Shown: positions 7,279 to 9,812 of the stretch, in pieces | Layout of the letters: the number at the start of each line of letters is the position of its first letter | Numbering within the stretch: the first letter of the stretch is position 1 | Assembly (NCBI GenBank): GCA_937911855.1 | Contig: CALDPK010000124.1 | Span: forward strand, 1 to 9,812 | DNA from: an uncultured Trueperaceae bacterium | GTDB lineage: Bacteria; Deinococcota; Deinococci; Deinococcales; Trueperaceae | DNA length: 9,812 nt | Reading direction: 5' to 3' | Position numbers and translations under genes: made by a program | The notes under the pieces: model-generated | What the model was told of the DNA's origin: nothing | Database searches by the model: none | What the model saw: the letters and a program-made list of their open reading frames with translations, nothing else

Positions 7279-8363
7279 ACGGGCAGCCCGCTCCGGTAGA
7301 AAGCCGGAACCGCTTCGGCCGCCTGATCGCTGGCGCCCTGCTCGCCTTCGTGCTGATCGCGGCCCTCGCTGCCGGTGCCGTCTGGTGGATGCTGCAGGCT
7401 CCGGAATCCGAATCGCGGACGGTGGAAGTGGAGATAATGCCCGGCTGGGGTGCCGCCCGCATCGCCGCGGAACTGCGTGAACTCGGCCTGGTGCGCAGCG
7501 CCCGGGCCTTCGCGCTGTACATGCGCTTTCAGGATGTCGACCGGGCGGTCGGCGAAGGACTGTACGACCTGGACCCGTCGCTCACCGCTGCAGAGACCGC
7601 ACGGGTACTGCGCGCCGGCGGGCGTCCCCGCATCACCCGCGTCGTGATCCCCGAAGGGTTCCGGGCCGTGGACGTGGTCGACCGCCTGGTGAGCGCCGGC
7701 TTCGGGGAGCACGAGGATTACGTCGCTCTCGCGCAGGCTGCCCCCGAAGACGGTCCGGACTGGCTGCAGACCGGGGAGGTTCCCGAGGAGGCCGGGCTGC
7801 CGCTGGCGAACCTGGAAGGCTACCTGTTCCCCGCCTCGTACGACATCCCGACCCGCAGCACGCCCGAGGAAGTCATCGCCATGTTCCTGGACCGCTTCGA
7901 ACTGGAGCTCGCCGGCAGCGAAGAGAGGCTCGCGGAACTGGGCCTTGACCTGCGTGACTGGGTCATCCTGGCCAGCCTGGTGCAGTCCGAAGCCGGCAGT
8001 GACGAGGAGATGCCGGTCATCGCCGGGGTGTTCCTGAACCGGCTGGAAGAAGGCATGCCGATGCAATCTGACCCGACGGTGGCTTACGGCTTGGGCAAGA
8101 CGCTGCCGGAGCTGGACGTCTCAGCCGGTGACATGCGCGCCGAGCATCCCTGGAACACCTACGTTTACCCGGACCTGCCTGCCGGTCCGATCAGCAACCC
8201 CGGCCACGAGGCGCTGCAGGCAGTGCTCGAACCCCAGCGGGTGAACGAGGACGGGGTGGGCTGGTACTACTTCCTGCACGGCACTGACGACGGGCAGCCG
8301 GTGTTCCGGCCCAACACGGATTACGAAGCACACCTGCGGGATATCGAACGTTATCTGCGCTGA
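7275..8363 (+). CDS. mltG: Endolytic murein transglycosylase MltG (YceG family)
   Basis: This inner-membrane enzyme cleaves nascent peptidoglycan strands and sets glycan length. The GTG at 7275 overlaps the ruvX TGA as GTGA, giving 362 residues (E. coli 340). A short cytoplasmic N-terminus is followed by one membrane helix (about 17-40, LIAGALLAFVLIAALAAGAVWW). A LysM-like subdomain (about 48-115) comes next, then the YceG catalytic domain. Family signatures are EGYLFP (181-186), ILASLVQSEAG with the presumed catalytic Glu E239, IAGVFLNRLEEGMPMQSDPTV (249-269, SDPT at 265-268), WNTY (293-296) and ISNPG (306-310). A GTG at 7248 in frame is possible, but its GGAG lies only 2 nt away, so the coupled start is preferred. 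It is the last gene of the alaS operon. Older annotations often mislabel this family as aminodeoxychorismate lyase. Confidence 0.95.
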   Translation: MNGQPAPVESRNRFGRLIAGALLAFVLIAALAAGAVWWMLQAPESESRTVEVEIMPGWGAARIAAELRELGLVRSARAFALYMRFQDVDRAVGEGLYDLDPSLTAAETARVLRAGGRPRITRVVIPEGFRAVDVVDRLVSAGFGEHEDYVALAQAAPEDGPDWLQTGEVPEEAGLPLANLEGYLFPASYDIPTRSTPEEVIAMFLDRFELELAGSEERLAELGLDLRDWVILASLVQSEAGSDEEMPVIAGVFLNRLEEGMPMQSDPTVAYGLGKTLPELDVSAGDMRAEHPWNTYVYPDLPAGPISNPGHEALQAVLEPQRVNEDGVGWYYFLHGTDDGQPVFRPNTDYEAHLRDIERYLR

Positions 8364-8404
8364 GCGGCCTGAATTGCTGTACTCAGCCGGAGTTAATCAA
8401 ACTG

Positions 8405-8434
8405 TTGGCAAACTCATGACCTTCCTGTGATATT
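8405..8434 (+). promoter_or_regulatory. Promoter of the phnD-phnC operon
   Basis: The -35 is TTGGCA (8405-8410, one mismatch from TTGACA). After an 18-nt spacer comes GATATT (8429-8434), preceded by TGT, which makes it an extended -10 of moderate quality. It sits in an AT-richer patch of an otherwise GC-rich gap. Transcription would start near 8441 and leave a leader of about 88 nt. Confidence 0.55.
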
Positions 8435-8464
8435 TTGCAGCAAGGGCAGAGCCCATCAGGCATG

Positions 8465-8486
8465 ACCGTTCCAATCCGGGAACGGT
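8465..8486 (+). promoter_or_regulatory. Stem-loop in the phnD leader
   Basis: ACCGTTCC (8465-8472), loop AATCCG, GGAACGGT (8479-8486) form a perfect 8-bp stem. It falls inside the predicted 5' leader, 28 nt before the ribosome binding site. It is not followed by a T-run, so it is not an obvious terminator. It could stabilise the mRNA, or it could be a palindromic protein-binding site in the DNA. It matches no riboswitch I recognise. Confidence 0.4.
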
Positions 8487-8513
8487 GCAGCCGCCGCGGC
8501 CCGAACTGCCGCC

Positions 8514-8521
8514 AGAAGGAG
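8514..8521 (+). promoter_or_regulatory. Strong Shine-Dalgarno of phnD
   Basis: AGAAGGAG lies 7 nt before the GTG at 8529. It fixes that GTG as the start and implies strong translation, as is usual for a binding protein needed in excess over its transporter. Confidence 0.85.
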
Positions 8522-8528
8522 ATTACTT

Positions 8529-9416
8529 GTGAAAAAGTCACTGGTCAAACTAGCAATCGTAGCAATGGTCGCAGGTCTCGCACCTGTCGTTGCACAGGAT
8601 GAGCCTGCCGGCGACATGCCTAACCGCCTCGTCCTGGGCATGGTTCCCAGCCGTGAAGCTGACGCTATCGTCGACAGCCTCGATCCGCTTGCCGAACTTC
8701 TTTCGCAGCACCTCCTGATCCCCGTTGACACCTTCGTGTCGACCAACTACGTCGGCCTGGTTGAAGCGATCGGCACCGGCCGTGTCGACATCGGCATGTT
8801 CGGTCCGGCAGCACTCGTGCAGGCAATGGACGCCTACGGCGCCCGGGTCATCCTGGCCAGCGAACGTCAGGGCAGCACCACCTACCGCGCCCAGTTCAAC
8901 GTGCGCTGCGACTCGGGCATCGAAAGCTTCGAAGATCTCCGCGGCAAGACGATCGCCTTCGTCGACCCCGGCTCCGCTTCCGGCTACCAGTTCCCTTACG
9001 TCACGCTCGCAACCGAGCACGGCATCAACCCTGACACCGAGATGACCTCGATCTTCGCCGGCTCGCACGACGCCTCGGCCCTCGCCGTCTACAACGGTGA
9101 CGTCGATGTCTCAGTGACCTTCGGCGGCAGCCCCGGCTCCGACGGCCGTGAGACCATCGAGGGTGACTTCCCCGATGTCAAGGACGTCGTCTGCATCCTC
9201 GGTTACTCCGCTGACATCCCCAACGACGGCATCGTCGTCCGCGCCGGCCTCGACGCCGACCTGAGCGAGCAGATCGCTGCGGCCCTGACGGCCATCGCCG
9301 CCACCGAAGAAGGCCAGGCACTCACCGAGCAGCTGTTCAACGTGACTGCCTTCGCCCCGATCGAACCAGAGGCCTACGACATCGTTCGTGAAGTCTCCGA
9401 GACCTTCGCTCGCTGA
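8529..9416 (+). CDS. phnD: Phosphonate/phosphite/phosphate ABC transporter, periplasmic substrate-binding protein (PhnD family)
   Basis: This is the solute-binding component of a PhnCDE-type importer. It has 295 residues. Residues 1-22 form a Sec signal peptide (MKKS, a hydrophobic core, then VVA before QDEP); there is no lipobox Cys, so it is predicted soluble rather than a lipoprotein. Domain one begins with NRLVLGMVPSREAD. The family hinge and ligand motifs are DIGMFGPAALVQA (87-99), FVDPGSASGYQFP (144-156) and FAGSHDASALAVYNGDVDV (176-194). Cys127 and Cys222 are the only cysteines and might form a disulfide after export (inference). The start is a GTG with a strong ribosome binding site. 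phnC follows after 102 nt. Which phosphorus compound it binds (phosphonate, phosphite, hypophosphite or phosphate) cannot be told from the motifs alone. Confidence 0.94.
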   Translation: MKKSLVKLAIVAMVAGLAPVVAQDEPAGDMPNRLVLGMVPSREADAIVDSLDPLAELLSQHLLIPVDTFVSTNYVGLVEAIGTGRVDIGMFGPAALVQAMDAYGARVILASERQGSTTYRAQFNVRCDSGIESFEDLRGKTIAFVDPGSASGYQFPYVTLATEHGINPDTEMTSIFAGSHDASALAVYNGDVDVSVTFGGSPGSDGRETIEGDFPDVKDVVCILGYSADIPNDGIVVRAGLDADLSEQIAAALTAIAATEEGQALTEQLFNVTAFAPIEPEAYDIVREVSETFAR

Positions 9417-9425
9417 GCGACTGAA

Positions 9426-9450
9426 CTTGAGGTGACCCCTTGAGGTCACT
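9426..9450 (+). repeat. 8-bp direct repeat with a short stem-loop after phnD
   Basis: CTTGAGGT occurs at 9426-9433 and again at 9439-9446. Interleaved with it, GTGACC (9432-9437) and GGTCAC (9444-9449) form a perfect 6-bp inverted repeat with a CCTTGA loop. It begins 10 nt after the phnD stop. It may be an RNA hairpin at the 3' end of phnD or a regulator site. The evidence is the sequence only. Confidence 0.4.
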
Positions 9451-9466
9451 GCGAGTAAAGCTGATG

Positions 9467-9495
9467 GGGTCGGCCGGGTTGAACCTGGCCGACCC
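9467..9495 (+). terminator. Strong stem-loop in the phnD-phnC gap (attenuator or mRNA stabiliser)
   Basis: GGGTCGGCC (9467-9475) pairs perfectly with GGCCGACCC (9487-9495). The inner GGGTTGAACCT can add a G-U and three more pairs around a TGA loop, about 13 bp in total. No T-run follows (TGTCCGTG), so it is not a canonical intrinsic terminator. Hairpins of this kind between a binding-protein gene and its ABC partners are known to keep the binding-protein mRNA in excess, and that is the likely role here. Confidence 0.6.
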
Positions 9496-9518
9496 TGTCC
9501 GTGTAAACTCAGGTCAGC

Positions 9519-9812
9519 GTGCCCCATATAATTTTTGACAATACAGAGGTCGTCTACAAGACCGGTCTGCGCGCCCTGAAGGGCGTGTCGCTTGAGGTAC
9601 CCCGCGGCCAGTTCGTCGTGGTGGTGGGCCTTTCCGGCGCCGGCAAATCGACCCTGATCCGGACCGTAAACAGCCTGGTCGTCCCCAGCAGCGGCAGCGT
9701 CACCGTCCGGAAGCGATCCCAGGGCCGATCGGCGCCGTCCACCGCACCCAGCTCGGCCGTGCGGCCACCGAGCCGATGCGCGAGGACATCCGGCTGCTGG
9801 CCGGTGTCGGCG
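9519..9812 (+). CDS. phnC: Phosphonate-type ABC transporter ATP-binding protein PhnC, N-terminal part; homology breaks off
   Basis: This is the cytoplasmic ATPase that would power the PhnD-dependent importer. The GTG at 9519 opens a frame beginning MPHIIFDNTEVVYKTG, then ALKGVSLEVPRGQFVVVVG, the Walker A motif GLSGAGKST (37-45), and LIRTVNSLVVPSSGSVTV up to residue 63 (base 9707). This matches the N-terminus of PhnC closely. A PhnC should then show a DG turn and, some 20-25 residues later, the Q-loop. Instead the frame reads Arg/Ser/Pro/Cys-rich sequence (RKRSQGRSAPS...) with no ABC features and stays open to the window edge. A weak AGGT lies 4 nt before the GTG, so the ribosome binding site is poor. 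The gene is broken, or the sequence is joined wrongly, at about 9708. Confidence 0.8.
   Translation, partial: MPHIIFDNTEVVYKTGLRALKGVSLEVPRGQFVVVVGLSGAGKSTLIRTVNSLVVPSSGSVTVRKRSQGRSAPSTAPSSAVRPPSRCARTSGCWPVSA
9708..9812 (+). other. Tail of phnC that is not PhnC-like; protein-like reading in the +1 frame
   Basis: Past base 9707 none of the three forward frames gives the expected PhnC middle region. One base forward of the phnC frame there is an open reading to the window end that looks like real protein, with balanced acidic and hydrophobic residues, including GAVHRTQLGRAATEPMRED and then IRLLAGVG. I do not recognise its family. A simple one-base indel would restore PhnC motifs, and it does not. 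Rearrangement or a chimeric join is therefore more likely than a point frameshift. Confidence 0.45.

Larger units (their letters stand above)
8364..8528. other. Intergenic region between mltG and phnD
   Basis: This 165-nt gap is the largest gene-free stretch in the window. It holds a candidate phnD promoter, a leader hairpin and a strong ribosome binding site, each listed separately. After the mltG stop there is no GC hairpin followed by a T-run, so I cannot place an intrinsic terminator for the alaS operon here. Confidence 0.7.

Noticed and set aside
8360..8386. CTGAG...CTCAG repeat after mltG as a terminator
   Set aside because: The stem is only 5 bp with a long loop and no T-run, which is too weak to call.
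9527..9540. A perfect TATAAT (9527-9532) followed at once by TTGACA (9535-9540), resembling promoter elements
   Set aside because: The order and spacing are wrong: the -35-like box is downstream of the -10-like box. Both lie inside phnC codons 3-8 (HIIFDN), so they are explained by coding sequence.

Overview
This is GC-rich bacterial chromosome (about 65% by eye, with a strong G/C bias at third codon positions) carrying ordinary metabolic, transport and housekeeping genes. There is no sign of phage, plasmid, insertion sequence, CRISPR array, tRNA or rRNA. The gene content, the style of the AlaS sequence, the frequent GTG starts and one apparently leaderless gene with a TANNNT-type -10 box would suit the Deinococcota (Deinococcus/Truepera side). 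That placement is an inference from pattern, not a database result.

Left half (1-4093), all on the minus strand and read from right to left: a 12-TM MFS transporter (2960-4093), a 14-TM DHA2-type drug-efflux-like MFS transporter (1407-2909), deoC (372-1358) and the N-terminal part of an aldehyde dehydrogenase cut by the window edge (1-359). deoC and the dehydrogenase are 12 nt apart, and the second gene's ribosome binding site overlaps the first gene's stop codon. Together they form a deoxyribose-5-phosphate breakdown pair: DeoC releases acetaldehyde and glyceraldehyde-3-phosphate, and the dehydrogenase can oxidise an aldehyde product.

Centre and right (4188-8363), plus strand: a compact housekeeping operon alaS - ruvX - mltG (alanyl-tRNA synthetase, YqgF/RuvX nuclease, septal lytic transglycosylase). 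ruvX starts just after the alaS stop, and mltG overlaps the ruvX stop by GTGA. The operon diverges from the 12-TM transporter. The short gap between them holds an extended -10 promoter for alaS, a -10-like box very close to the transporter start, and between them a perfect 7-5-7 inverted repeat (4116-4134) that looks like an operator.

Right end (8364-9812), plus strand: a 165-nt gap with a promoter and a leader hairpin, then phnD (periplasmic phosphonate/phosphite-type binding protein), two hairpins, and the start of phnC (ABC ATPase). PhnC is clear through its Walker A motif to about base 9707. After that its own frame stops looking like an ABC ATPase and a protein-like reading appears one base over in a different frame. 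This is a frameshift, rearrangement or chimeric junction.

I did not find a novel multi-gene system. The points most worth a second look are the divergent operator, the phnC break and the hairpins flanking phnD.
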